Positions 8,080 through 16,944 are shown, numbered from the stretch's first letter. The stretch is 64,000 bases of DNA from Haloglomus irregulare (GCF_007421925.1 NZ_QMDX01000002.1:62001-126000); one strand, 5' to 3'. Notes: generated by a model not told the origin, from the letters alone. Program-made: numbers and translations.

Positions 8080-8922
8080 TCAGTTCTCGCGGACGATGAT
8101 CGACTGGTCGGCGCTGTAGTACGGGTCCGAGAAGTCGATGGTCTCGTCGCGGTCCTCGGTGATGGTCATCGCCGCGGCGATGGCGTCGATCTTCTCGTCG
8201 CGGAGTGACGGGATGAGCGCGTCGAACTCGAACTCCTGCCAGCCGCCGAACTGGTACTCCGTCTCGGCGACGATGGCCTCGAACAGCTCCACGTCGAAAC
8301 CCGTCAGCTCGCCGCCCTCCTTGATCTCGAACGGCGGGAACCCCGGCGCGGTCCCGGCGACGATCTCCGGCCCGTCGGCCCCGTCGTCGCCGCTGCTGTC
8401 GACGCTCCTGCTGCCGCCGTCCCCCTCGCCGAACCACCCGTTGCGGAGCTCCTCGTAGGTCCCGTTGTCCCGGACGGCCTGGAGCCCCTCGTTGAGGGCC
8501 TGCTGGCGGTCGCTGTCGCCCTCGCGAACGCCGAAGCCGTACATCTCGCCCGTCTCGTAGATGAACGACACCAGGACGCTGCGCTGGGACTCGAAGGTCG
8601 CACCGACCGGCTCGTCCAGCACGATGGCGTCGATGTTGCCGTTCTCCAGGTCCTGCACCGCCAGCGTGTAGCTGTCGTAGGCGTTGTAGTTGGACTCCTC
8701 GAGTTCGCCCGCGTCGATGAGCTGCTCCTGGATGACGCTCTCCCCGGTGGTCCCCTTCTGTGCCCCGATGGGGTGCCCCGAGAGGTCGTCGAGCGACCCC
8801 GGCATGAACCCGCCGTCGCCACCGTCCCCGCCGTCGCCGGTACAGCCCGCGAGCGCGACGACACCCCCCGCAGCGACTGCTTTCAGATACGAACGCCGGT
8901 CGGTATCCCCGTCGGTAGGCAT
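8080..8922 (-). CDS. Amino acid ABC transporter binding lipoprotein, apparently circularly permuted
   Basis: The 280-aa product starts with a Tat-type lipoprotein signal (RRSYLKAVAAGG, lipobox LAGC with Cys27), so it is anchored outside the membrane, as expected for the binding subunit of this transporter operon. Usually the family (SBP_bac_3) begins with a GT-x-PPFE-x-GFDVEL block and ends with an LSG-x-GAQKGTTGE...GTYEELRNGWFG block. Here the order is reversed. The block normally in the second half comes first (about residues 42-165, DDLSGHPIGAQKGTT to GTYEELRNGWFG). After an acidic linker (166-185) comes the normally N-terminal half (186-280, IVAGTAPGFPPFE to FSDPYYSADQSIIV), ending at the hinge. 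One uninterrupted frame covers both halves. All core motifs are present once, so it is likely a functional permuted protein. Confidence 0.88.
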   Translation of the reverse strand: MPTDGDTDRRSYLKAVAAGGVVALAGCTGDGGDGGDGGFMPGSLDDLSGHPIGAQKGTTGESVIQEQLIDAGELEESNYNAYDSYTLAVQDLENGNIDAIVLDEPVGATFESQRSVLVSFIYETGEMYGFGVREGDSDRQQALNEGLQAVRDNGTYEELRNGWFGEGDGGSRSVDSSGDDGADGPEIVAGTAPGFPPFEIKEGGELTGFDVELFEAIVAETEYQFGGWQEFEFDALIPSLRDEKIDAIAAAMTITEDRDETIDFSDPYYSADQSIIVREN

Positions 8923-9239
8923 GGCTATGTATACCCATATCTCTTGTTAGTAGCTTTCCCTTCGGTAACGGTTCGCGGGATTCGACGGGTCCCCGGAAGC
9001 TGGTGGCACGAAGCCGGCTGAAAGCCGGCCAGAACTGGGCGTTCGTCCGGTCCCTCGTCCCACCTGCCGTGGACCCTCGAGGGGCCCGCGACCACCCCTC
9101 GTCGACGCCCGATGCCGCGGAGGACGGGTCGCTGCGCCTCCGGCGGGCCCGCGCCATGCCGAGCCGAGAGCGGTGCGGGCCCGCCATCCGCGGAGTCGCC
9201 GTCGCCGGGTTCAAGACCGGTCCCCGCCTGCATCCGATA
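8923..9239. other. Divergent intergenic region, no gene seen
   Basis: This 317-base gap separates the transporter operon from rfcL, which are transcribed away from each other, so it must hold both promoters. A short A/T-rich patch (TATGTATACCCATATC) sits next to the binding-protein start at 8924-8940 and could be part of its promoter. An open frame continues upstream of rfcL across this region, but it lacks family-like residues before the rfcL ATG. I see nothing else I can support. Confidence 0.4.
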
Positions 9240-10685
9240 ATGGACTGGACGGAGCGATACCGGCCGACGGCGCTGTCGGAGGTCCGGGGCAACGACAAGG
9301 CCCGGGACGCGCTCCGGGAGTGGGCCGAGACGTGGGACGACCACGGCGAGGCGGTGGTCCTCTACGGCGCCCCTGGGGTCGGGAAGACCAGCGCCGCGCA
9401 CGCGCTCGCGAACGACATGGGCTGGTCGGTGATGGAGCTGAACGCCTCGGACTCCCGGACCCGCGACCGGATCGAACGCGTCGCCGGCGGCGCCGCGATG
9501 AACCAGTCGCTCACCTCGACGGGGCGCCAGCTGGTCGTCCTCGACGAGGCGGACAACCTCCACCAGCACAAGGACCGCGGCGGCGCCAGCGCGATGACCA
9601 GCCTGGTCAAGGCGGCCAACCAGCCGGTCGTCCTCATCGCCAACGACTTCTACGAGATGTCCCGCGGACTCCGGGGGGCGTGCCGTGACATCGAGTTCCG
9701 TGACGTCTCCAGGCGCTCCATCCTGCCCGTGCTGCGGGACATCTGCCGGAAGGAGGACGTCGAGTACGAGAGCGAGGCGCTGGAGACCATCGCCGAGACC
9801 AACGACGGTGACCTCCGGGGTGCAATCAAGGACCTCCAGGCCGCCGCCGAGGGCCGCGACCGGGTCACGGAGGACGACGTCGCCACCGGGAGTCGCGACC
9901 GCACGCAGGACATCTTCTCCCTGTTGGACGCCGTGCTTAAGGAGGAGTCCCCGGAGGCGGCGCTCCGGACGGCCTACGACACGGACGAGACGCCCGACGA
10001 CCTGCTCCAGTGGGTCGAGGACAAGGTCCCGAAGGTGTACGAGGGCGACGAGATCGCCGACGCCTACGGCTACCTCGCGAAGGCGGACTGCTGGCTCGGG
10101 CGTGTGCGTGCGACCCAGAACTACACCTACTGGCGCTACGCGACCGATAACATCGCCGCCGGGGTGGCCGCGGCCCGACAGCGCGACCGGGACGGCTGGA
10201 CCCGCTACGGCGGCGCACCCTACCGCTCCACACGGGACTCGACCCGGGACTACGTCGCCGAACGCATCGCCGAGTCCGCCGGCGTCTCGACGGCGACCGC
10301 CCGCCGGGAGATCATGCCCTTCCTCGCGGTGATGACCCACCACTGCACCAACCGCGAGCTGACCGTGCGGATGGCCGCACGCTACGAGCTCGACACCGAC
10401 CACGTCGCCTTCGTCACTGGCAGCGGCGAGTCGACGAACAAGGTGCAGGACATCGTCGCGGACGCCGAGGAGCTGCGCGAGCAGGCGGCCGTCGACCACT
10501 CCGGCGGCGCCTTCGCCGGCGGCGTCGCCGGGGCGGAGGCCGACGCCGAGGACGACGGCGAGCCGGAGGCCGAACAGGTCGCGAAGGCCACGCCCGGCGG
10601 TGGCGAGGAGAACGATGACAACGGGGCCGACGCGGAGGCCGCCGAGGAGGACGACCAGCAGGCCGGACTCGGGGATTTCATGTGA
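9240..10685 (+). CDS. rfcL: Replication factor C large subunit (clamp loader)
   Basis: The 481-aa AAA+ protein begins MDWTERYRPTALSEVRG, the conserved RFC opening. It has Walker A GAPGVGKT (43-50), Walker B VVLDEAD (99-105) and sensor 1 at VLIANDFY. The collar domain follows, then an acidic low-complexity tail. The last residues QQAGLGDFM form a PCNA-interacting (PIP-like) motif. With the small subunits, encoded elsewhere, it loads the PCNA clamp on DNA. The start at ATG 9240 matches the conserved N-terminus; an in-frame ATG at 9003 would add a 79-residue extension not expected in RfcL. Confidence 0.95.
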   Translation: MDWTERYRPTALSEVRGNDKARDALREWAETWDDHGEAVVLYGAPGVGKTSAAHALANDMGWSVMELNASDSRTRDRIERVAGGAAMNQSLTSTGRQLVVLDEADNLHQHKDRGGASAMTSLVKAANQPVVLIANDFYEMSRGLRGACRDIEFRDVSRRSILPVLRDICRKEDVEYESEALETIAETNDGDLRGAIKDLQAAAEGRDRVTEDDVATGSRDRTQDIFSLLDAVLKEESPEAALRTAYDTDETPDDLLQWVEDKVPKVYEGDEIADAYGYLAKADCWLGRVRATQNYTYWRYATDNIAAGVAAARQRDRDGWTRYGGAPYRSTRDSTRDYVAERIAESAGVSTATARREIMPFLAVMTHHCTNRELTVRMAARYELDTDHVAFVTGSGESTNKVQDIVADAEELREQAAVDHSGGAFAGGVAGAEADAEDDGEPEAEQVAKATPGGGEENDDNGADAEAAEEDDQQAGLGDFM

Positions 10686-10800
10686 CTCACCCCGCGGGCA
10701 TTCGGAAAACCTCTCGAACACCTATCGAACGGGCGAACACGGCATCATACGAGGGAGGTACGGTAGATATACCGTGGATAACGCTATTACTCCCGGCCAC

Positions 10801-11283
10801 TCACGCGTAGCGCCGCGATTCGACGGCCAGGGCGAGCATCCCGACGACCAGCAGGACGACCGCACCGAGCAGGACGGCACCGTTGCCGGTGGCGGTGCCG
10901 AGGACGATGCCGGACCAGCCGACGGCGCCGACGGCGTGGGCCCCGCCGACGAGGCGCTTGCCACGGGCCAGGTAGACGACGGTGCCGACCCAGAGCCCGA
11001 CCGCCAGCGCGAGCGCCGACAGCGCCACCGGTCGCAGCCGGAGCGGCCCCAGCTCCACGAACGGGACGACCGGCTGCACCAGGAACAGGAGGCCGGCCAG
11101 ACCGACGAACGCACCCGTCACCAGCGGCCCGGGGTCGAGGTCGCCGATCGTCACGCCGTCCATCCCGAGCGGCGCGAGCCCGTCGCCGTCGGGGTAGAGC
11201 TCCTCGTACTCCTCGTCATCGCCGCTGCCCGCACCGTCCCCGGCGCTTGCGTCCGGGGTGTCGCGCCCCTCGCCGGGGGTCAC
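10801..11283 (-). CDS. Small haloarchaeal membrane protein with an acidic N-terminus
   Basis: The product is 160 aa. Residues 1-50 are acidic (DDEEYEELYPDGDG), followed by four hydrophobic helices from about residue 55 to the end. No known catalytic motif is visible. It overlaps the upstream zinc-ribbon gene by four bases, so the two are co-translated. Function unknown. Confidence 0.7.
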   Translation of the reverse strand: MTPGEGRDTPDASAGDGAGSGDDEEYEELYPDGDGLAPLGMDGVTIGDLDPGPLVTGAFVGLAGLLFLVQPVVPFVELGPLRLRPVALSALALAVGLWVGTVVYLARGKRLVGGAHAVGAVGWSGIVLGTATGNGAVLLGAVVLLVVGMLALAVESRRYA

Positions 11284-11804
11284 AGTAGTCGGTAGCCGCC
11301 GTCGGTCGTCCGGGTCACCTCGCCGGTGCGCTCCAGCTTCCCGAGCAGCCGGTCGACGGCCTCGGCGGGGACGCCGTGGTCGGCGGCGAACTCGCGGACG
11401 GCGGCGTCCGTGGGGGCCTCGAGTTCACGGAGTGCCGTCCGGACCGCCTCCGTCCGCGAGAGGCTCCGCCCGTCGCCCGCGGTCCGCTCGGCGGCCGCTT
11501 CGACGGCATCGGTGTCGACGCCCGACGCGTCGAGGAACTCCTCGTCGCTCATCCCCGCGGCCATCGCCTCGTCGCCGAGCCGCTCGAACCCCTCCAGGTC
11601 CCGGGCGGCACCCTCGTAGCCGCCGCGCTTGGCGAGCAGCCGCGTCCGGGCGTCCTTTGCCTCGCTCGCCGTCTCGCGGGTGACGAACTTCTTCAGCTTC
11701 TTGTGCTGGTGACGTCGCTCGCACCGCGGACAGGAGGTGGTGTCCGGCCGCCCCTCCACGACCCACAGCGCCTCGCAGTCCGAGCAGCCGACGACCGCGT
11801 ACAT
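11280..11804 (-). CDS. Zinc-ribbon plus winged-helix protein (DUF5817-like)
   Basis: The product is 174 aa. An N-terminal zinc ribbon is formed by CSDC (residues 7-10) and CPRC (about 25-28) with a Trp-Val-Val-Glu strand between. A basic helix follows (HQHKKLKKFVTRETASEAKDARTRL region). The C-terminal 50 residues look like a winged helix (AVREFAADHGVPAEAVDRLL then EVTRTTDGGYRLL). The layout suggests a nucleic-acid-binding protein. Start ATG 11804 places the zinc ribbon directly at the N-terminus as in relatives I recall from haloarchaea. Confidence 0.8.
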   Translation of the reverse strand: MYAVVGCSDCEALWVVEGRPDTTSCPRCERRHQHKKLKKFVTRETASEAKDARTRLLAKRGGYEGAARDLEGFERLGDEAMAAGMSDEEFLDASGVDTDAVEAAAERTAGDGRSLSRTEAVRTALRELEAPTDAAVREFAADHGVPAEAVDRLLGKLERTGEVTRTTDGGYRLL

Positions 11805-11875
11805 ACCCCTCTCTTGTGCCCGCTCGGTCTTGAACCCGCGGCCCGCGGGCTGGTCCGCTGCCGTCCGCCCCCGAC

Positions 11876-12421
11876 TCAGCGACGGAGGACGCGCAGCAGC
11901 GCGATGCCACCACCGAGCAGGAGCACGAGCGCAAGCGGCGTGCCGCCGCCGGTCGACCGGAAGGCGGCGTAGGCGACGGCGACGCCGGTCGCGGCCAGCA
12001 GCCCGCTGCCGGCGGCGTGGACGCCGACCGACCGGCCGATGGCCGCCCGCCGCCCCACCTGCTCGGCCAGGCCGACCGCGTGGTCGGCGGTATCCCACGC
12101 CACCAGCCCCGCGCCGCCGGCGACGAGGAGCAGGGCGGGGTCGGCCCCCGTTGCCCCCGCGACCAGCGTCCCGGCGAGCAGGGCCACGGCCCCGGCGCCG
12201 ACGGCGTCGCGACGACCCGCCCGCGTCCCGACGGCGAGCAGTCCGAGCCCGACGGCGCCGAGGAGGCCGGCGACGCCGCTCGCCAGGAGCGCCAGGGCAG
12301 CGACGACGGCGGGGAGCAGGACCGCGGGCAGTGCCGCGCGCCCGGGTCGCGGGTCGAAGCGGTCCGTCGCCGGTTCGCGCGTCGGCGGCGCCCCGCTCCC
12401 GGCGCTGCCGGCGTCGCTCAT
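11876..12421 (-). CDS. Multi-pass membrane protein of the DUF58 operon
   Basis: The product is 181 aa with about six hydrophobic segments and an acidic, Pro-rich N-terminus (MSDAGSAGSGAPPTREPATD). It overlaps the DUF58 gene by four bases at its start, so it is the last gene of that operon. In haloarchaea a protein of this kind (often labelled DUF7519, from memory) regularly accompanies DUF58 and DUF4129 genes. Function unknown. Confidence 0.75.
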   Translation of the reverse strand: MSDAGSAGSGAPPTREPATDRFDPRPGRAALPAVLLPAVVAALALLASGVAGLLGAVGLGLLAVGTRAGRRDAVGAGAVALLAGTLVAGATGADPALLLVAGGAGLVAWDTADHAVGLAEQVGRRAAIGRSVGVHAAGSGLLAATGVAVAYAAFRSTGGGTPLALVLLLGGGIALLRVLRR

Positions 12422-13812
12422 CGCGACCACCGTCGCTCGGTCCGGGCGATGGCGGTCGCGAGTGGTTCCGTACCCCAGTCGACGACTCGCAGGCCGGCCT
12501 CGCGGAGCGTCGACAGCCGTCGGTCGCGCTCGACCGCGGCCAGACGCCGCCCGGTCGACCCCTCGCCCGTCGGGTCGGGGCTCAGCACGGTGACGCGGTG
12601 GCCCTTCGCGGCCAGCCGGCGACCGAACCCGACCGGCCGGTCGTCGGTCAGCGGCGAGCACAGGAACACCTGCGCGTCCGCCGGGAGCCGTCGCTCGACT
12701 CGCCGGCGAGCGATAGTCGGCAGGAACCGTCGCTCCGGTGGCGTCGGCCGGAACGCCGCGTGTGTGCCCAGCAGCTCCCGGGCTCGCGCCCGATGTGCCG
12801 CCCCGAGGCCGGGGGCCAGCCAGCAGGCCGTCGGCCCCCAGGCCGCGAGGCCCGCGCGGTCGCCCGCGTCCAGCAGGGAGACGAGCGTCGTCCCCGCCGC
12901 CGCCACGCTCCGCTCGAGCGCCGTCGGCGCGTCGGCTCCGGGGGCCGTGTAGCTCGTCTCGCGGGTGTCGAGTACCACGACCACCGTGGCGGCCCGCTCC
13001 TCGCGGAACTGTCGGGTGGCGAACTCCCCGGTGCGGGCGAACCGGGCCCAGTCGACGCGGGCGAGTGGGTCCCCCCGGCGGTACTCCCGGACGGCGTGGA
13101 ACTCCGTCCCCGACCCGCCGATATCGGTCGTGACGCGGCCGGCGAGGCCGGTCGTCTGTGGCGGGAGCGGTACCCGCGCCCCGGCACCCAGCTCGGGCGT
13201 GCAGGCGAGGGCATCCGTGTTCACGGTCGATTCGCCGCCGTCGGTCGCCGCGCCGTCCGGCGGCGCCGCGGGCACCGAGCGCTCCCGCTCGACGGTGCCG
13301 GTGAACCCGCGCAGCAGGACCGTCGCCGGCCCGAACGCGTGCCGGCCGCGGCTCGCCCGGACGGCGTAGGAGAAGGTCGCGCGCTTGCCCGGCCGCAGCG
13401 CGGTCGCGTGGCGCGGGGTGCCCTCGGCGACGGTCAGTCCCCCCGGGACGCCATCGACGACCCGCACGTCGGGCAGGAGCGAGTCGCCGACGTTCTCGAC
13501 GGTCACGGTCACCCGAACCTGTTCGCCGGGGTCGGCCCGCTCGCTCGCCACCGTCCGTTCGACGGCGACCGCGCCGGCGGGCGGCCCGGCGGCGCGCGCC
13601 GCCCCCCCGAGCAGGACCCCCGCCGCGCCCGCCAGGACGAGCGCCGGCCGCGAGAGCAGCACGCCGAGCGCGGCTGCGAGCAGCGCGAACGCCGTCACGC
13701 CGCGCCAGCGCTCGGTGACGCGGTCGATGGGTTCGCCCGGCGTCGCCCGCCGGTCGGCCGCGCCCGGGTCGCCCAGCTGCGGGTCCGGAACCGGACTACT
13801 CACCCGCGTCAC
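12418..13812 (-). CDS. DUF58 domain protein with N-terminal membrane anchor
   Basis: The product is 464 aa. Two TM helices (about residues 40-75) precede a beta-rich domain carrying VTVTVENVGDSLLPDVRVVD. The DUF58 signature follows: TEFHAVREYRRGDPLARVDW, then ATRQFREERAATVVVVLDT. The last block resembles the start of a vWA fold with a degenerate metal site (DTRE). DUF58 proteins usually work with a MoxR-type AAA+ ATPase in chaperone-like assembly of surface or secreted complexes, but no MoxR gene is present in this cluster. Start is GTG 13812; it overlaps the preceding gene by 17 bases. Confidence 0.88.
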   Translation of the reverse strand: MTRVSSPVPDPQLGDPGAADRRATPGEPIDRVTERWRGVTAFALLAAALGVLLSRPALVLAGAAGVLLGGAARAAGPPAGAVAVERTVASERADPGEQVRVTVTVENVGDSLLPDVRVVDGVPGGLTVAEGTPRHATALRPGKRATFSYAVRASRGRHAFGPATVLLRGFTGTVERERSVPAAPPDGAATDGGESTVNTDALACTPELGAGARVPLPPQTTGLAGRVTTDIGGSGTEFHAVREYRRGDPLARVDWARFARTGEFATRQFREERAATVVVVLDTRETSYTAPGADAPTALERSVAAAGTTLVSLLDAGDRAGLAAWGPTACWLAPGLGAAHRARARELLGTHAAFRPTPPERRFLPTIARRRVERRLPADAQVFLCSPLTDDRPVGFGRRLAAKGHRVTVLSPDPTGEGSTGRRLAAVERDRRLSTLREAGLRVVDWGTEPLATAIARTERRWSR

Positions 13813-14392
13813 CCGGCGGCGGTACCTCGCCCTCGGCGTGGGCCGTGATGGCAGCCACCGTCCGCCGGGCCCGCCGGACGAACGCCACGTCGGGGCCGAG
13901 GGCGTCCCGCACCCGCCGTTCGAGCGACAGCCCGCGGTCCGCCGCCGGCATGAAGAAGATCGCCGCCGCGTCGTCGGTCGTCCAGGTCCCCGCCTCGAGA
14001 TGGCGCCGCGCGGCCGCCTCGTCGAGCCCCCGGTCGACGAGGACCGACACCGCGAGCCCCTCCAGCCGCTCGCGGATCGCAGCCCGCTCCTCGTCCCGGC
14101 GGCTCACGCTGTGCTCGGGCAGGGCCGCCAGCCGGTCCTCGAACGCGTCGCCCGGGACGGTCGCCCGGAACCGCTGCTCGACGGCCGGGAGGTCGGCCGC
14201 CCGACCGTCGCCGCCGATGCGGCTCGCGGCGGCCGCCAGCCCCTGCAGCAGTGCCAGCGCGGCGAGCGCGACCACCAGCAGCCGGTCCGGCGTGGGGCCG
14301 AACGCGCTCGCCAGTGACGGGTCGAGGACGACAGCGACGCCGGCGATGACGGCGGCCGCGCCGGCCGCCCCGAGCAGCGACCTCACCCTCAT
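13796..14392 (-). CDS. Membrane-anchored accessory protein of the DUF4129/DUF58 operon
   Basis: The 198-aa product has two N-terminal TM helices (residues 5-25 and 35-55), then a soluble helical domain ending in FMPAADRGLSLERRVRDALG and an acidic tail. From memory it matches haloarchaeal proteins labelled DUF7269 that sit between DUF4129 and DUF58 genes. ATG 14392 is chosen; a GTG 18 bases upstream is also possible. Function unknown; probably part of one membrane complex with its neighbours. Confidence 0.72.
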   Translation of the reverse strand: MRVRSLLGAAGAAAVIAGVAVVLDPSLASAFGPTPDRLLVVALAALALLQGLAAAASRIGGDGRAADLPAVEQRFRATVPGDAFEDRLAALPEHSVSRRDEERAAIRERLEGLAVSVLVDRGLDEAAARRHLEAGTWTTDDAAAIFFMPAADRGLSLERRVRDALGPDVAFVRRARRTVAAITAHAEGEVPPPGDAGE

Positions 14393-14414
14393 CCGTCCCG
14401 CCCCCGGCACCCGG

Positions 14415-15332
14415 TCACGGGCTCGGGTCCTCCTCGACGTCGGTTCGTTCGAGCCGCCGGAGCGCGTCGGTCGCGCGCTCGGCGCGTGTCTCTGTCACCG
14501 GTCGGTCGCCGTACCGGACGGCCTCGAACAGGGCCGTCACCTCGGCCACGTCGTCGGCGTCCATCCCGGCCTCGACCGCCGCGTCGGCGAAGTCGGCGGG
14601 CGTGCTCGCCTCCGGGTTCGCCACCGGGAGGTCGGCGACCATCTCCCGCCACGCCCGGTAGACGGCGTTGTCGAGGTCGTCGCCGGCCTCGATCGCCTCG
14701 GCCGCCCGGCCCGCGGCCGCGGCGACGGCGGCCCGTTCGGCCGTCTCGGGGGCCTCCGACGGCGTCGACGTCGCGAGCGTGGTCCGCTGGTCGCCGGTCG
14801 CCCGGACGATGACCGCCACCGCACCCAGCAGGACGAGCCCCAGCGCGACCAGCAGCGCCGTCGGCGGGTCGACGGTCTGGGTCGCTGCGTCAGTCACGGC
14901 GCCCCCGCTCTGGCCCCCGGGGAGCGACGGCTCGCCCTCTCGTGTCCCCAAGCCGACCCCGGACGCCCCCGGCCGCAGCAGTCGTAGCAGCAGGTAGAGC
15001 CCGACGGCGGCGACGAGGCCGATGACCACCGCGCCCGCGATACGACGGAGGCCGTGCTCCCGGTAGAGCTCGTACATGCCGTAGACCGTGACGACGAGCA
15101 GCAGTCCGGCCAGCAGTGGGCCGAGCCACTCCGGGAGCGACGGCGCCGTGGCGTCGACGGGCTCGAAGCCGCCGCCGAGGCTGAACGTGGGTCCCGAGCC
15201 GACGCCGGCGTCGTCGCCCGATCCCGTGCCGGTCCCGCTGGCGCCGGTCGCGTCGAGCGTCGCAGCGACGCCACCCAGGGCCAGTACCGCCAGGAGCGCC
15301 AGGAGCCCACTCACGACCTGCTCGCGGTTCAC
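14415..15332 (-). CDS. DUF4129 domain membrane protein, first gene of the operon
   Basis: The 305-aa product starts at GTG 15332 with VNREQVVSGLLALLAVLALGG, an export signal or first TM. A Gly/Ser-rich extracellular stretch and three more TM helices follow. The C-terminal cytoplasmic domain contains AVYRAWREMVADLPVANPEASTP-type sequence, characteristic of DUF4129 (a transglutaminase-associated C-terminal domain). It heads a four-gene minus-strand operon with the genes ending at 13796, 12418 and 11876. Confidence 0.82.
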   Translation of the reverse strand: MNREQVVSGLLALLAVLALGGVAATLDATGASGTGTGSGDDAGVGSGPTFSLGGGFEPVDATAPSLPEWLGPLLAGLLLVVTVYGMYELYREHGLRRIAGAVVIGLVAAVGLYLLLRLLRPGASGVGLGTREGEPSLPGGQSGGAVTDAATQTVDPPTALLVALGLVLLGAVAVIVRATGDQRTTLATSTPSEAPETAERAAVAAAAGRAAEAIEAGDDLDNAVYRAWREMVADLPVANPEASTPADFADAAVEAGMDADDVAEVTALFEAVRYGDRPVTETRAERATDALRRLERTDVEEDPSP

Positions 15333-15476
15333 GGCCCCGGGTAATCGGCCGCGGCCCTTGGACGTTCGGCACGGCCGTGCCCGCGGCCGCGACATATCCA
15401 CCCGTGCCGCCGTGTGCAGTCCGTGCGCGAGGCGCTCCCGGCCGCCACCCCCGCGACCGACGCGTCACTCCGGGGT

Positions 15477-15881
15477 TCAGCCGCCGCTCGTCTCTATCAG
15501 CTCGATGCGGACGCCCCCGGGCGAGCGGAAGAAGGCGACCCGGAGGGGTCCGAAGTCGGTCGGCTCCATGACGAACGGGATGCCGTCGGCGGCGAGGTCG
15601 GCCGCGGCCGCGTCCACGTCGGCGACGACGTAGCCGAAGTGGAGGAACCCGGGAGGGAGCCCGTCGGTCAGCCCGGCGGCCTCGTAGGGGGCCGTCCCGA
15701 ACAGGTAGACGCGCTTGTCCGCGACCGACAGCGCCGCGTAGGTGAGGTCGTCGGCCCGGTCACCGGTCCCCTCGGCGCGGTCGATGACCTCGCCGTCGAG
15801 ACGGTCCCGGTAGAAGGCGACGTCACGGTCCATGTCGGTCGTCTTGATGGCGACGTGGAAGAACGACTCCGGCGTGACCAT
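15477..15881 (-). CDS. VOC family (glyoxalase/dioxygenase-like) protein
   Basis: The product is 134 aa and a single VOC module pair: FFHVAIKTTDMDRDVAFYRD (His metal ligand and the usual Asp-Met-Asp turn), then FLHFGYVVADVDAAAADLAA and the closing Glu strand GGVRIELIE. The His, His and Glu in these positions fit a divalent-metal site. The substrate cannot be deduced. It stands alone between the DUF4129 operon and a small membrane protein gene. Confidence 0.88.
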   Translation of the reverse strand: MVTPESFFHVAIKTTDMDRDVAFYRDRLDGEVIDRAEGTGDRADDLTYAALSVADKRVYLFGTAPYEAAGLTDGLPPGFLHFGYVVADVDAAAADLAADGIPFVMEPTDFGPLRVAFFRSPGGVRIELIETSGG

Positions 15882-15939
15882 GCCGGCGTTCCAGCCGGCC
15901 CGGACATAGCCGTTCCGTCCACTCGCGCCGACCGCACGC

Positions 15940-16191
15940 TCAGTCCGAGCGATCGGGCGAGAGCGGGCTATCGCCGGGCTGGTGGCGGTGGCCCAGCGCG
16001 ACGGCCACGGCGTGGCCCGCCAGCAGGGCCGGGAGCGCCTCCACCCGGACGGACAGCGCGACCGGGTACGCGGCCGGGAGGGCGACCGCGAGCCAGAAGG
16101 CGACCGTCCGGAGGGCGGCGACGACGCCGGCGACGGACCGTTCCAGCCCGGTACGGAGGGGGAGGGCGAAGGGGGCGAGGGGATCGGGCAT
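15940..16191 (-). CDS. Small two-to-three-TM membrane protein
   Basis: The product is 83 aa, starting ATG 16191 (MPDPLAPFALPLRTGLERS). Hydrophobic helices span about residues 18-45 and 50-68, and the tail HRHQPGDSPLSPDRSD is soluble. It sits between two other short minus-strand genes and reads like a genuine small membrane protein. No family is recognised. Confidence 0.55.
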   Translation of the reverse strand: MPDPLAPFALPLRTGLERSVAGVVAALRTVAFWLAVALPAAYPVALSVRVEALPALLAGHAVAVALGHRHQPGDSPLSPDRSD

Positions 16192-16258
16192 ACCCGTTCC
16201 TGAGCCCGGCGGCCCTATCAACCGGACGGAGACACAAACACCGGTTTGACCGACCGGC

Positions 16259-16630
16259 TCAGGCCACGCCGGACTGGAGGTTCTCCAGGAGCTTCCCGAC
16301 GAACAGCCCCATCCGCGGGGAGAGGTCGTCCCCGTCGCGGGGGCTCGCGGGGAGGGCGCGCAGCGACTCGACGAAGTCGGCGTCGTGCTCCATCGCCGCC
16401 AGCATGTCCCGGACGTCGACGACCAGCCCCTCGTCGGCCGTGTCGAGCTCCGGATAGCGCTGGCGCTCCCAGTCGGAGTAGTCGATGGTCCAGGCGGGAC
16501 CGCCGACGGCGTCGATGGCCGTCGCGACCGAGCCGACGACCAGCGGCCCGTCCTCGGTCTGGACGTACACCTGGTCGCCCTCGATGCGCGTCCCATATCT
16601 GACGCCACCCTCCTGCCCGCGCCCGTCCAT
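16259..16630 (-). CDS. Haloarchaeal protein of unknown function
   Basis: The product is 123 aa from ATG 16630 (MDGRGQEGGVRYGTRIEGDQ). It is soluble and acidic, with a beta-rich first half (VYVQTEDGPLVVGSVATAID) and a helical second half (DVRDMLAAMEHDADFVESL). A GTG six codons upstream is an alternative start. It lies directly upstream of the tRNA-Asn gene on the same strand. No motif suggests a role. Confidence 0.65.
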   Translation of the reverse strand: MDGRGQEGGVRYGTRIEGDQVYVQTEDGPLVVGSVATAIDAVGGPAWTIDYSDWERQRYPELDTADEGLVVDVRDMLAAMEHDADFVESLRALPASPRDGDDLSPRMGLFVGKLLENLQSGVA

Positions 16631-16748
16631 TACACGCCAGTACGACACACGAGCACATCAACGTTCGCGTCGGGGGCTGACGGGCTGGATGCGGTGGGCA
16701 GGGCCGACGTGGCAGACCGCCGGCTGGCGGGGAAGCGACGGGGAAGGA

Positions 16749-16821
16749 CGCCACCTCCAGGGCTCGAACCTGGGACCACCTCGTTAACAGCGAGGTGCTC
16801 TACCAACTGAGCTAAGGCGGC
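16749..16821 (-). tRNA. tRNA-Asn (GUU anticodon)
   Basis: On the minus strand a 73-base cloverleaf folds fully. The acceptor GCCGCCT pairs with AGGTGGC (one G-U), the D arm contains AGTTGGTA, the anticodon stem CCTCG/CGAGG holds loop CTGTTAA with anticodon GTT, and the T arm is CCAGG-TTCGAGC-CCTGG. The discriminator is G. The 3' CCA is not encoded. Confidence 0.97.
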
Positions 16822-16944
16822 ACGCAGTCGGTGATAGATTGGTCCGGTAGAAACCGCTTTCGCTTCTCCCGCACCGTGTGACCCGGCGCCACGACGGCCC
16901 GTCGGACCGCCACGCTTTCGACCGGACCGGAACAATCCGGGGAC

